NCBI GenBank assembly: GCA_977006965.1
Contig: OZ345363.1
Coordinates: 372,001 to 436,000 of the forward strand
Source of the DNA: Phymatolithon calcareum
Taxonomy: Eukaryota; Rhodophyta; Florideophyceae; Hapalidiales
Direction of reading: 5' to 3'
Length of the DNA stretch: 64,000 bases
Part shown: one piece after another, positions 31,571 through 42,476 of the stretch
Layout of the letters: every line of letters begins with the position of its first letter
Position numbering within the stretch: position 1 is the first letter of the stretch
Position numbers and translations under genes: made by a program
The notes under the pieces: generated by a model
Databases searched by the model: none
Seen by the model: the letters and a program-made list of their open reading frames with translations, nothing else
Told to the model about the DNA's origin: nothing

Positions 31571-33016
31571 CTACGTTTTACAGAAACTTTGCAATTACAC
31601 TTGTAACACTCGTGTATTAGCATTCGTGGCATTTTGCACTACGGGTGTAACATTTTCCGTAATGCGCAACGTAGCAATCGTAGTTGTGGTACAAGTGTAA
31701 GCAGTGTAAGCAGTGTAACAGTGAAACCGTTACATGGGGCTACTGAATCCGCCGGCCGCTAAGCAATGATAAACAGATCGATGATGCTTCCTCGGATGCG
31801 TTTTCCACCCACGAACTACGTTGGACTCTGCAATAGACCAAGGATACATGGACAAGAGAAATTTATTTGAGCTCTTCTTCTTGGCTTAGTATCTTTTTGA
31901 GTTCTCTCGGATGCGCTTCCTCCTCTTCTCCAACGAATCCATCGCATCAGGATCTCCGCTCATTGCTAGATCCATTTTGCATTTGTATCCTTGCTTGTTG
32001 CTCTTGTTCTTCATTTGCCGACGACTGAGCCGCCTTTTCGAAGCGTTTATGGGACCAAAATTTGTTCTTGACCAGAAATGTGAAGTCCCTACCGTACGTC
32101 AGTCTACAGAGACAGGCTCAAGACTCAAGAGAAGTGTATCCAATACAAGAAAGAGCTAATCGGACTCTCTGAACAAAGAAACGATTTCTTATGCATTTGC
32201 TTCCTCAGGTCGGAAGTCCGTCGGAGGTGATCCAGCTTCGCTTCGGAATTTTCTTTCAGTCGTTTGAGTCCATCCGCTAGTAGAGTTTTCGAAACATCGG
32301 CTTCCAGAAATTCTTACATCGTGACTACGTAAATGTTGGGCGCTGTAAACCCGTAGCGCTTAATGCGTGGGTAGTGTTCCTGGTGTGTTGCATTCAACAA
32401 GTGCATGTGCCTATATCAGGCTACGCGTAATGTCTAGATTTGAACATGTAACGGTATCATTGCGAAGGCTACACAGGGCACGTAATGCATACCTAATTCG
32501 GGCAATCGGCAAGTGTGGATACACGTAATGAAGCACTGCCGAATTGGTATAAGTAGAAACCTTGCCTGAACCAAACAATAAAAGGTATCACTCTCACAAA
32601 TGGGACCCGAGTGGTCGACAGACACAGGGGAACGATCACAGGCGTCGTATACCCTTTCTGCACTGACATAGATCTGCTGCCCTCCGTTTCCCTTTGATAC
32701 ATTACGACTATAGTTCGATTCTGAGCAATTTCAATTGGTATGTCGCAACTTTTACGATTTTAAAAAGAGCAGTTGTTAGCGTATTCCAACGGATGTTATG
32801 CTTTTTTCTGTGGTCTAAGCTACCGGCTTGAAACATGGACTGGACTTCTTCCCTGCCATTTTTCAATGTACCTTGTGCCGATTGGGAGCTTAGACTCACT
32901 TCTTCTCAACGTGTGAAACAGGAGACAGAATGACCTGAGTAGCAATGGAGACGTGACTTATTCTCGTGGTTGCATGTGTTTTGTCGTGCATGTAGTATAC
33001 ATAAGATAGTCAAGTG
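31571..33016. other. intergenic, no supported gene
   Basis: Contains a short tandem GTGTAAGCA tract at about 31696-31720. Frames at 31911-32159 and 32434-32702 have no recognisable features. Confidence 0.4.
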
Positions 33017-33850
33017 TCATTTCTGGGAGGGACTCGCCATCAGTACAGGCGAAGCTCCTTCCGCTTCAAACCGTGACGTACTCTTTCCAAGCTGGTGTAC
33101 GAGGGTGAGCTCTTTTCGGTACTCGAGGCAGCAAACGCTGAAAAATGTTTGTAACGATTGCCACGTGTGATATTTATCATATCTTCCACGTTTATTTGAG
33201 GTCAAGAAGGTTTTTCTCTCCCCATTTCCAAGCAAGTGGTCATTTGGAATGTTCCCTCCAATGAGCACTTCTACCCTTATCGAACTCACCGGCCAATGTG
33301 GGAAAGATGCCATCGAAGACGTGATAAATGGCCTCGCAAAGGGCAGACTCTCCAAAGAGGACAGCGCCTGGACTAGCGAGCACTCAACGAGCTCCTAACC
33401 ATGTTCCAGGCTGTGGACAAGTAAGGACTGCCTGCAACTTGAAATCACTGCGTGTCACAGGCCAGGGGAGTAACTTTACCCCTCGAGGTCCCGAAGGAGA
33501 CCAGAGGTGGGTTTTGTAGTCCACTGAATCGTGTTACACCAACAAGAAAAGAAAACGCCTCCATAGACAGAATCTAGCCAAAACCTCTTGGCCCTAGGAA
33601 AGTTGCCCCAAGCGTCAGCAGATGTGTTGGTAACTTTTAAATAAAAATCTACCTTTCTTATTCTTCTTCTCCCCATTTACAGCCAAAACCTCTTGGCCCT
33701 AGGAAAGTTGCCCCAAGCGTCAGCAGATGCGTTTGTAACTTTTAAATAAAAATCTACTTTTCTTCTTCTTCTTCCCCATTTCCAAGTGGAAAACACTGCA
33801 GCTTACCGCATCTGCCACACTCGAAGCAGACACCAATGCGGGACAACGCC
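33017..33850 (+). repeat. duplicated 5' region of the 45.5-kb F-box gene, split by an insertion
   Basis: 33017-33232 matches 45343-45560 and 33774-33850 matches about 45551-45620: CATTTCTGGGAGGG, CGCCATCAGTACAGGCGAAG, AGCAAACGCTGAAAAATG, CCATTTCC, CTGCAGCTTACCGCATCTGC. In this copy the gene start is not preserved and no F-box follows; sequence passes into unit X near 33848. Confidence 0.8.
33233..33773 (+). mobile_element. retroposed insertion with tandem 3' ends
   Basis: Flanked by CCCCATTTCCAAG at 33220-33232 and 33774-33786 (13 bp, exact); the uninterrupted site survives at about 45550. The 3' part is present twice (about 33573-33660 and 33678-33773: AGCCAAAACCTCTTGGCCCT through AATAAAAATCTAC), and CCCCATTTACAG lies between the two. 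A related end is at 41230-41340. Confidence 0.75.
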
Positions 33851-33870
33851 AGCACCTTGAATCATGTGAG

Positions 33871-34493
33871 AGGTAATTACGTGCCGCCAAGGGCACACAG
33901 GTGTCGCCGTGTAGTGGTGTGTCCGCAGACTCGCGGGAAGCAGTTAGGCGAGCACCCAAAGTGATACCCAACTCGAGAACATCTTAGAGGCCCTTTAGAT
34001 GTGGAGTAAGTCAGGAATTTTTCCCCGCTCTAAGGCAGGTTTTTTTGAAATAGCAAGAGCTGTGCTCCGGCCTCCCCATGGGAGAAGACTATCACGTTCT
34101 GGTAGTTTGGTAGTACATGGATTCCGCCCTGAGTGGTGTGCCGCAATGCTCAAGGAAGCTGGGAGAGAGGAAAGAAGGAGATGAAAGAAGGTAATGAGAT
34201 GACCAGCTACTGTGAGCATCCTAAATGGTTTCCAACCCGGTCATCCCTTTGAAGAACAGCGGCTGAAGATTGGCTGCGTAGAGGTTTAGATGTTAAGCTC
34301 CCCGAAGCTCTGCACTTTGTGGGGCTTAGAGCTGTTGTGACATCAAATACCACTCGTATCTGTTAAATTCTACTGTAGCCGTAAGGATGGAGCGTTGCTG
34401 TAGGACATCTCCGAAACCTGCATTAAAGAAGAAGAACAAGATGCGGAGTACACCTTGTGTGCCTCTAATAAAAATCTCGCTATAGAGAAAAAA
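33871..34493 (+). mobile_element. family-A element interrupted by family B
   Basis: Flanks AATCATGTGAG (33860-33870) and AATCATGTGAG (34494-34504), an exact 11-bp duplication. Family-A sequence stops at GATGTGGAGTA (34008) and resumes at CACCTTGTGTGCC (34451), where family B is inserted. Confidence 0.85.
34009..34439 (+). mobile_element. family-B element nested in family A
   Basis: Flanked by GATGTGGAGTA (33998-34008) and GATGCGGAGTA (34440-34450), 11 bp with one mismatch. It is the longest family-B copy here (431 bp), with CCAACCCGGTCATCCC, CGGCTGAAGATTGGCTGC, TTAAGCTCCCCGAAG and an ATTAAAGAAGAAGAA tail. Confidence 0.85.
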
Positions 34494-34921
34494 AATCATG
34501 TGAGGATTCTCCAAAGAAGAAAGCTAACCTGACATCAAGCGTAATTCACAGAGCATTGGAAATGCTGCACACCGTGACATTCATATATGACCAGCAGGAA
34601 GCGACTCAACTGTAGAAGATATTGATATATCTCAGGTTGATCAGTCTTATCTTGCTCGTGGCTGGACGAGAAGAAGTGACTCGAAGGGACCAATCGGGAC
34701 AAAGTATGTTGACAAGTATCGGGAAGAGATTCAGTTCATGTTTGATACTGGAAGCTTAGACAGTGCAAAAAAGCTCAGCGCCACCGGAATGCGAGAGCAG
34801 CTGCTTCTACGAAACCGTGGAACATTCGACGTACCTCTAAGACGGGATTGACTCGAAATTGAATTCGCAACGTATCAAAACGAAAAAGAACGGCAGCAAA
34901 TCGATGTCTGCGAAGCCAAGG

Positions 34922-35650
34922 TAACAAAGCTTAGGAGAGTACACTTTTTATCCCCAGAGCTCAATATAAGCCACAGGCGCACTGAAACAACCCTCAATCA
35001 GCCTACAGCACAATGTTGTTCGCTGGAAGCAGATTTTCAAGATGGCTCGGTTGAATACGATGTGTAGACACGCTATGTTGCAGGGGTGTAATAAACGACA
35101 TTATCGCCATCGACCTGGGAGCTCTATAACGGCTCCTTGCGATCTATCTACAGACACTGACAACACAGTATCGTGGACTCTTCCAAGAGGAACCAACGGA
35201 TTTATCGCAGACACCGACTAACACTCAACGTAATATTAGTCTAGCGTCGGTTAGTGCCCCTCCTTTTTGCAGGGTGTGCAATTGCTCGCCCCTGCCCTAT
35301 TTAAGCGGCGATCCTGATCGTATCTTAGACTGAGGCATCGCATCACAGAGACATCACCCCTTTTCAAGATAAACCCCAACCCTTATCTTTTCACTTCCAG
35401 TGATTAAAGATGTTATGTGCAAGGCCTGTTCCGTGGGAAGTAAGAAGATCGTGGAGCAACTACTCCTACGCTGCAGTGGGCGTACTGTATTTAGACGCCA
35501 GACTATTGATAGAGTTGGCACTAAAACCGTAGTGTAAATATGCAATGAGAAACCGCTAAAAGTAATCAAATTAGTGAGCAATAACGGGGTGTTTTAAAAC
35601 CCCAGGCGCTAACTTTAGTTAGCGTTTTCTGTAATAATGAAAGAAAGAAA
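34922..35650 (+). mobile_element. LINE 3' fragment, interrupted
   Basis: Same insertion as 18527-18900 after GAAGCCAAGG (34912-34921), ending before CCAAGG (35651). LINE C-terminal frames are broken (VKICNEKP reads with a stop before it). The LTR-like insert at 35064-35408 splits it. Confidence 0.8.
35064..35408 (+). mobile_element. short LTR-like insertion
   Basis: A 345-bp insert within the LINE, absent from the matching place in copy 1 (18671). GATGT flanks it on both sides (35059-35063, 35409-35413). It has a TATTTAAG TATA-like motif at about 35299 and TGTAG at the left edge, as in a solo LTR, but no CA end. Confidence 0.55.
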
Positions 35651-36670
35651 CCAAGGTACACAATGCCAAACAGTTACGCAGTCACGATCCAAGAGTTTTT
35701 GAAAGTCGATGATTTGAAAACTCTGCCAGCAGACGGCCTCAAATGCCTAAGAGCTAAATTCCAATACGAAGATGGTTCATATCCGATGGACTTTCGTCCT
35801 GAGAGTATTAGAGGGAAGATCAGCATTCTCAAACAATAGCACAGGAAGCAATCGTATCTTTCTTAAGATGCAGAGTCCGATTATCTCTTGTTTCCATTGG
35901 AAAAGCTACTCTCGAGCAATTTGGCCGTCTTAGCAGACGTACTTACAACAAGGGCTTCATATTTCTCGTCCGGAGCACGTTTTGCTATTAGTTATACTTC
36001 TAAAATTGGCCTGAGTGCTGCAGAGCAGAATGAATAGTCCCCTCAAAATAATACAAACAACCCAAGATAATTCCGACTGCGTGATCTACAACTCCTTCTC
36101 CAAAATTTAATGGCAGTTTAAAACTGTAATTGCGAGTAAAATCTATTTTCTAGAATGAAATGGAATACATAGTCAAAAGCGCATGTCAAGAGCTTTTGAT
36201 TCGTTTCCTTTCGGTAATATTTCGCAAAATAGAAAACATTGCTTACGAAAAATCTTCATCCACCTTCGCGAAAAGGGGTCTCGCTCGCGTATTGAGTGTT
36301 AGTATTGCAATGGATGTCGTTGTGTTTCCAAGATGTAAGCAGCGGGCCGCATATTAAGACGATCGCGGGAAATGTCGGAATTCTTTGCGAGGAACGCAAG
36401 TGCTAAAAGCACAATTCGTAGGAGCTCGATTGCGTTTTGCAGAGATGCCAGCCGGTCGTCGGACCGCTAACTGGTTTCTCCCACTGCTCGCGATGTAGGG
36501 TACGGGGTCTCGCCTCCCGTTAGCGGCGAACGTTGGTTCTTCACCGAAGTGGTGGGATTGCAATGAAAATGCTTTACCGTGACGATGTAAATGATACGGT
36601 TTGACTTGATCCCTCGTTCCTCTCCCACGCCGGTAACTTCGGCCTATTACTAAATGGACGCATATTTTCA

Positions 36671-36846
36671 GTGTCACTAATTCTCGCGTCTGTGTCACTA
36701 ATTGCGAAAAAGGCATTTCAGTGTCACTATTCTTCTAAATGGCACGTCAGTGTCACTAATCTGAAAAACAGCGCGTCGGTGTCACTATTTTATAAGCATG
36801 GCATCTCAGTGTCACTAATCTTCCAAACGGTTCGACTATGTCACTA
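36671..36846 (+). repeat. left terminal array of MULE 2
   Basis: GTGTCACTA (last copy ATGTCACTA) starts at 36671, 36692, 36721, 36750, 36779, 36809 and 36838: spacings 21, 29, 29, 29, 30, 29. Spacers are similar (e.g. AAATGGCACGTCA). Confidence 0.95.
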
Positions 36847-37373
36847 AAAATTACAGAAGAAGCGAGAAATGAACAATTTTCGAGACATAGCTATTGAAAA
36901 GTCTATTCCTCTGGTCAGCATTTGGCACTGAGTAATACTCGTTGCCGAGTCCACTTCGCATGCTCCAGGTGCTGTGCACAAAATTTTCAGAGTTTATTTG
37001 ATGCTCATCGGGTGGTAATGTTTAGATTTCTAACGGTCTAATCACGACAAAGTTAAACTGGCCCATAACGTAAAGAAACCTTTCCAAAAAGAATGTTTAC
37101 CTTTGCAGTAGTATTTTACAGTCAATGGCAACGCTTTCGCAGAGCTGCAGGCATAATTAATTGCTCTGAACGGTCTATTAAGACTAATATGGAGCAGCAA
37201 ATTCCTAAGGAGAACTAGTGCTCCAGAAAAATAAAGTTGCTATAAGATGGCGAACAGTAAACTGATCAGTTCAAGTTACAATCACTTCAATCGCCAATTC
37301 AGTTGTCTCCAACTATTGATTGTTTACGATTGCCCACAAGGACCTTCTCATTTTGTTGCGAAACTTCACACAG

Positions 37374-39569
37374 ATGACGACTATCGAGTCATCGGTGATC
37401 AACCATCGTCAAACCCGTGTCGTAACGAATTGGATTGTTGTTGTCCCTGACATCCTGGCCGAGGATCAAGATGATGCCGTCGAAAAGTATGGGCAAGACA
37501 CGTACAAGTTCTTCAAAGACCAAGAGAAAGGACATAAGATGTACTACAAGTGCAGTATGCATTATCGCTTCGGGTGTAAGTTTCGCTTGCGTCGTGTTCG
37601 CGACTGGAAAACCGGTTTATTCACACTCGAGAAGCAACAAGGGGTCGAACATCATCACTCTGGTGCCGAACATATATCAAGAGGTCTTATCACGGCACAC
37701 AAGGACATTCTCCTTGACGCAATGAGATATAATTTGCGAATCAAGCCAAGTGAGCTGCACAAGGTACTGATTGACGAGCTTTCTAAGAGAGGAGCACAGA
37801 GCTCTGATATGGAAGGTATCAAAAAGAGTCAAATTAGTGGGTTCCTCCAGCGAAATCGATCCGTTGCAGCAAAGCAATACTTCGAGTGCACTATTGCTGG
37901 TCTCTGGGATTTCGTGTGCGACAATCAGCGAAGCCCAGACCAAGATCCTCATCACTTTTACGTCATGAATGCCGCCGGAGACGCTCTTCCGGGCCGTGGG
38001 CGTGATGACATAGTGCGCGTTTTTCTCACCACGGACGCATTGCTGCGAAATTACGCAAGAGTTGAGAATACCACCGCAACAATGCAGCTGGTTACCGAAT
38101 CCAAACACAAAGTTCTATTGAACAACTACCCCGTCATTGCACTTGGTGTCACGGACGCTTGTCATCAGTTCAATCTACTTGCACTCTGCGTATCAAACAA
38201 GGAAGACACAGCTACGTTCGAAAGCTTTTTCCGCTGCACTAAAACCAGTTTGGAAAATTTGGATATTGAATGTGACCCTGACTGCACTATGTCAGACAAC
38301 TGCCCAGCAATTCACAACGCGTTCCGATCCGTGTTTCCTGATGCATCCATTGGCAATTGTTTCTTCCATGCTCTCAAAAACAACAGAGATATCAAGGGGA
38401 AGTGGAACCTCACGGCGCCCGAAGGCCTGACAACGAGGGAACGGAACAAGTGGCTAACTGTGCAGCGCGAGTCTCATCTAACGTACATTAATGAGATTTT
38501 CAGATGGCTGCAACGTATTCCAAACGAAGATTTATTTCGCAACGGTACCGACATGGTCACAGCAACATTGCTGGCGGACTATCATCATGACATGGCGGAC
38601 AATCTTTCAACGCAATACTTCGCTCCTAGTCGAGATGGCTGGTCAACTGCTTCTTTGGGTCGATTCGTTCCGTTGGATAACAACGGGTTGGAAAGCTTTA
38701 ACAACCACACGCTGAAAGCCATCAACCGAGGATCCCGGATGACATTGGTGTCCTTTTTAGACGGTATGCATTCATTCTTCCGTTACCAATCACTCAAGTT
38801 TGGAAGCAGTACGTGTCCTCCTCCAATGGGAAGCTTGGATTTGAGGAGCAATATTCGACTCACAAACCATGCTCGTGGACGAATCAGAAGAGCTTTCTCT
38901 GGCGCTGTCGAGTTGCAGACTATCTTTGATGCAAATCCCGGGAAGTTTTTCGCAGAGGATGAGTCTGGAGGGTACTTTATCTCCCCACGGAGCGCTCGCG
39001 AGAACGGAATCTCGGCTGACACCTGTCTTGAAACGTACAACTCCTCTTATGACAAGTGTCGTGAAACGTGGCATACTGCGAAGGAGACTGCGGCAGAATG
39101 CATTTTGGAGTACAGGAACTATGGGTTTATAACGAACCCAGATCTTGGAACGTCTATGAAAGAGATGTTTGCAGAAGCATGGGACGAATTTGAAACGTGG
39201 AGAAAACATGTACACGTTTTGAAACCAATTGATTTGAATACGAATGGGTATTTTAACTGTGCGAAAGAATGGGCTCAATCAATTGTAACGGCTGCAGACT
39301 CAGCCGAGGAGGATAAGAATTCTGCAATGCTGTATCTTGATGGATCACTTCTGGAACTGGGATTAGTGACGCATCATTGCACTTGTTTACAATTCATGCG
39401 ATATTTCGCGTGCAAGCACTCAATTTGGGCTACGTTACACACGACAGGAAAGCGTATTCCAGTTGCTGCAGATGACCGTCCAATTGCAGGGCGTCGCAGA
39501 GCTGGTCGTCCACGGCGCACTGCTCCAGCTTTCGTGCACATGACTCCTGATCAGAATCCACTGATCTGA
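37374..39569 (+). CDS. FAR1/MULE-type transposase of MULE 2 (intact)
   Basis: 731 residues from ATG 37374; the frame is open to 37320 without an earlier ATG. An N-terminal zinc domain of FLYWCH/WRKY-GCM type has YKCSMHYRFGCKFRL and a closing EHHHS (about residues 55-105). The transposase core includes YPVIALGVTDACHQF, CTMSDNCPAIHNAFR with the second Asp, then FFHALKN, and NNGLESFNNH. A SWIM finger near residue 680 reads HCTCLQFMRYFACKH, followed by a basic tail (GRRRAGRPRRTAP). No stop interrupts it. It is central to an element with symmetric termini, so it is the likely mobilising enzyme; a domesticated host role cannot be excluded. Confidence 0.85.
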   Translation: MTTIESSVINHRQTRVVTNWIVVVPDILAEDQDDAVEKYGQDTYKFFKDQEKGHKMYYKCSMHYRFGCKFRLRRVRDWKTGLFTLEKQQGVEHHHSGAEHISRGLITAHKDILLDAMRYNLRIKPSELHKVLIDELSKRGAQSSDMEGIKKSQISGFLQRNRSVAAKQYFECTIAGLWDFVCDNQRSPDQDPHHFYVMNAAGDALPGRGRDDIVRVFLTTDALLRNYARVENTTATMQLVTESKHKVLLNNYPVIALGVTDACHQFNLLALCVSNKEDTATFESFFRCTKTSLENLDIECDPDCTMSDNCPAIHNAFRSVFPDASIGNCFFHALKNNRDIKGKWNLTAPEGLTTRERNKWLTVQRESHLTYINEIFRWLQRIPNEDLFRNGTDMVTATLLADYHHDMADNLSTQYFAPSRDGWSTASLGRFVPLDNNGLESFNNHTLKAINRGSRMTLVSFLDGMHSFFRYQSLKFGSSTCPPPMGSLDLRSNIRLTNHARGRIRRAFSGAVELQTIFDANPGKFFAEDESGGYFISPRSARENGISADTCLETYNSSYDKCRETWHTAKETAAECILEYRNYGFITNPDLGTSMKEMFAEAWDEFETWRKHVHVLKPIDLNTNGYFNCAKEWAQSIVTAADSAEEDKNSAMLYLDGSLLELGLVTHHCTCLQFMRYFACKHSIWATLHTTGKRIPVAADDRPIAGRRRAGRPRRTAPAFVHMTPDQNPLI

Positions 39570-40639
39570 ATAATTTAGTCTGCTCCCTTTTTTCATTACA
39601 TGCTACTAGTCTCTCACTTTGGTTCCATTACCACAAATTAAACATTGCTGCCTTTTCAACGTTTTATGCCTCTATAAATAGGGCTGGTACCTTGGCGTTG
39701 GATTTGTCTCAGAACATCACCGTAAATTGAGATATTGCATTTTTTATGTTGTGCCCATGCTTTTCGCTAATAAAAAGAGTCATACCAAGAATAGATGGCT
39801 TTGCCGAACGCTCAGAATAAGCGAGCGGTCTGCAGCGTCAGGCCACGCAATCGCCACGAAAAGGGGTATCAGTGTAACTGCTATACCCAGGAATGGAAGC
39901 AAGCGCGGGGGCAGGTTCCGTTACAATGTACACGTAACCCAAAAGAGGTCAACAGTGGTTCTATTGTACAATCCGTCATTGGTTGCAAATGATGTGCTAA
40001 ACAAAAAAACGTCTCTGTTCTTTTCAGGGATCACTGGGGGAGCACGGCAGTAATTTGGCCCGGCATTTATTTGGTTTATTTGGGCCCAAAGGCTGCTGTG
40101 CTTCCCCGGTGTTCCCAATTCTGGGGATATTGTTGACATAAAATTTTGCTTCGATAATGATGACCAATGTGCTTCATAAAATTGGACCTCGTACTAATAA
40201 TGTACTGTATGAGCCTACGGTAGTGAACAGGTCGATTTGAAGACCTGATCATGGTGTTATCGGCTCAGCTGGAGAACTCATAGTTGCTCAGAGAGGCAGC
40301 ATTGAGGTCAGTTGAAAGTCGCGAGCTCGATATTCGACAGCACGGTTGTTACTTGGTTATGGATAAGACTTATCTTGTAAACGTTTTCTAGTTGACGTTT
40401 ATTAAAAATCTGCACAGTCTCACAAATAATCGGGCAAGGCGTTGTCAGTTTCTACAGTACCTTCCATTGTGTAGTCTCCTGTAGCCTTCCGCCTGTCATA
40501 GTCTGTGTGGAAAAGTTTGAGCCCTAAACGATCCTATGTCCTACGCAGTTTTCTTGTGGTGTTCACTGCGGGCGCCCCGTCCAGTACGCGTCGTGTCTTA
40601 CTAAACATCTCGTGCTTTGACTTCAGAACAAACCTTCTT
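39570..40639. other. MULE 2 interior; TATA-like box before a short ORF
   Basis: CTATAAATAG at about 39671 is a strong TATA-like motif. 115 bp on, ATG 39795 opens 65 codons with several Cys (YQCNCYTQEW, LQCT). AATAAA lies between. This may be a small gene or an LTR remnant; not resolved. Nothing is recognised from 40060 to 40639. Confidence 0.3.
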
Positions 40640-41040
40640 CGTTTTCCATGCACTCAATGAAGGTCTTGCTTTTCCGCAGATTGTTTCCATGGAATTAGTT
40701 TGACTTCTTCAACACAAGTTTCTCTGTTATCCATTGGGACAGTGTCACTCGTTGTAGAATGCAGCTCTTGGGTATTTGAGTTTTCAGGCGGATTTTCTAA
40801 AGCCCATTTTTCTTTCGCCATTTTCCTCCTCAGAATCTCGCAAGAAAGCATCTCCCGTATTTGGATTCGGCACATAATGCGGAATCTGTCTGTACTTCCT
40901 CTTTCCATCGGTCCGAATGCTCGGCTGAAGAAAGTTTGTTCAACTTCCTTGTGGTGGTCTGAACGTTTTTTGGCTATGGCATTAGATGCATTCCGTATTC
41001 TCAGCGTGGCTGGAGTAGTGCTTTGTACACCTGGATGCAT
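40640..41040 (-). pseudogene. fragment related to the 42.5-kb retroposed ORF
   Basis: Minus-strand frame with CEILRRKMAKEKWALENPP and TSDTVPMDNRETCVEEV. It lines up with KMLRRTTAKKEKFLMQIPE and SNDITSMETREPFDEEM at 42.5 kb on the plus strand. The family is not recognised; LINE ORF1 is possible. The adjacent 41230-41340 (plus) matches the 3' end at 33518-33600 (GAATCGTGTTACACCA). Confidence 0.5.
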
Positions 41041-41339
41041 TTCGGATGGTCAGCCCTTCCTTGAATATTCCAAACATGCGTATCGCATACATGTTGGACC
41101 TTGCATACTTCAGGCGTCGTAGCATTTTCGTTTCTGATACTCTCGTGGGACCTCGGGAAACTCAAAAATACGTGACTTCCGGAACGTGGGTCGGGATATT
41201 TTTCTTGAGCTTTAATGTCACACGTGCTGTTCCTCTGATTTTAGGAGGAGACTAGATGTGGGTTTTGTACACTACTGAATCGTGTTACACCAGCAAAATA
41301 AGAAGATCTTCTTAAGACAGAATCCAGTCAAAACCCCTT

Positions 41340-42060
41340 ACCAGTATGAATGTTTTCGCATACATCAGAACGTTGTCTAGGAATAGGATAGCGGGAACAT
41401 CCGCCCAGGTGCTCAGAATGTTGCTCATCCGCTCGGAAAACTCATCCATGACATTGATCTACAAATTCGGACTGAGGGGGCCATGTGGTACACCCCTTTC
41501 CACTGAACGCTACTTCTTTTCGGCATCACCAAATGGTGAAACTCATAACAGTGGCAGAAATGCCTCAGTCACAGGCTATTGCGCAGACGCAGGCTTCCAT
41601 TACGTGGCTCGTTCGATTCAGGAAGTGTTTTCTCGCCACTTTATAGCATGGAACTTTGAACGAGGAAAGATGTCCCACCAGCACAACTGGAAATTGATAT
41701 CCCTGCTGTTTTAGATTTTTAGCAATCGAGTAGCTTTTCTGTAGATGCACACGTAACCAATATCGGGCTTGGACGAGAAAAGCAGCTAAATGTGCCTGAT
41801 ATCCTTTTTTTGATCAGCTTCTCGACAGTTGTTCTCCTTTCACCAGCTCCGTGGCTCTTATAATGGCCAGATCTATGCCTTTGGATTCCGAGCTGATACC
41901 AGTGGTTAACGAACATCTCGACCAGCTTCATATCATAGCACTCTCGATAATTTACTTGCTTAGCGATAGTTTCCCTGTTTCCGGTGTGTCCTATTCTTGT
42001 ATATTGGAGCGAGGAGAGCTTTCTGCAAGTGGAGAGGAATGTAGCTGCATCAACCACAGT
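41340..42060 (-). pseudogene. decayed gypsy-type reverse transcriptase fragment
   Basis: Read on the minus strand across stops and shifts: RTTVEKLIKKRI, SRPSPILVT (where RTs have SSPVVLV), INVMDEFSERMSNIL, and FLDNVLMYAKTF in place of the YLDDILIYSKT catalytic strand. Order and spacing fit Ty3/gypsy RT. Catalytic Asp and frame are lost. Confidence 0.4.
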
Positions 42061-42225
42061 CTCTCTATACGGCCGTGATCACGACTGCAATCAGAGATGC
42101 AATCACTTTCAGCACTCGACATGTGTAGTATGGACAAAATCTATTCACATGATCGGCATTGATATTTCGAAAAGTTTTCCGAAACTTTTGCCGAAGAGCA
42201 TAAATGTGTCTTATTGAGTTGCTAT

Positions 42226-42369
42226 TAGTGACACAGAAGAGCCATTTTTAGGATTAGTGACGCTGAACCATCGTTTCTCTGATTAGTGACACAGACGTGC
42301 CGTTTTTCATATTAGTGACACAGACGTGCTGTTTTCCAATTTAGTGACACGGACGTGAAAATTAGTGAC
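42226..42369 (-). repeat. right terminal array of MULE 2
   Basis: TAGTGAC (reverse complement of GTCACTA) at 42226, 42255, 42284, 42313, 42342 and 42363: from the outside, spacings 21, 29, 29, 29, 29. Mirror image of the left array. Confidence 0.95.
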
Positions 42370-42476
42370 AGGGAAAATATTTAGCCATTACTAAATACGG
42401 CGGAAGGTTAATGGGATCATACTCTAATCCTAAGCCAGCTTCTGTTCGCTGGGTGTTTTAACACGTGTATCTAACC

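Larger units (their letters stand above)
33848..36320 (+). mobile_element. unit X, copy 2 (four insertions)
   Basis: Same unit as 18035-19440, with the same family-A and LINE insertions at identical sites, plus a family-B insertion inside A and an LTR-like insertion inside the LINE. It keeps the stretch deleted from copy 1 (GGAATGCGAGAGCAGCTGCT). It ends with the GAATGAAATGGAATACATA segment and GGGGTCTCGCTCGCGTATTG at about 36280. Confidence 0.8.
36641..42402 (+). mobile_element. large Mutator-like element with mirrored 29-bp terminal arrays
   Basis: Outer ends CGGCCTATTACTAAATGG (left) and, on the minus strand, CCGCCGTATTTAGTAATGG (right) are imperfect inverted copies followed by inverted arrays of GTGTCACTAAT. 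One intact FAR1/MULE-type transposase lies inside. The right half (40.6-42.1 kb) holds retroelement debris, so the element has been enlarged by nesting. No target duplication was found. Confidence 0.8.

Noticed and set aside
36354-36716. 120-codon minus-strand ORF next to MULE 2
   Set aside because: It crosses the terminal array and has no protein-like motif.
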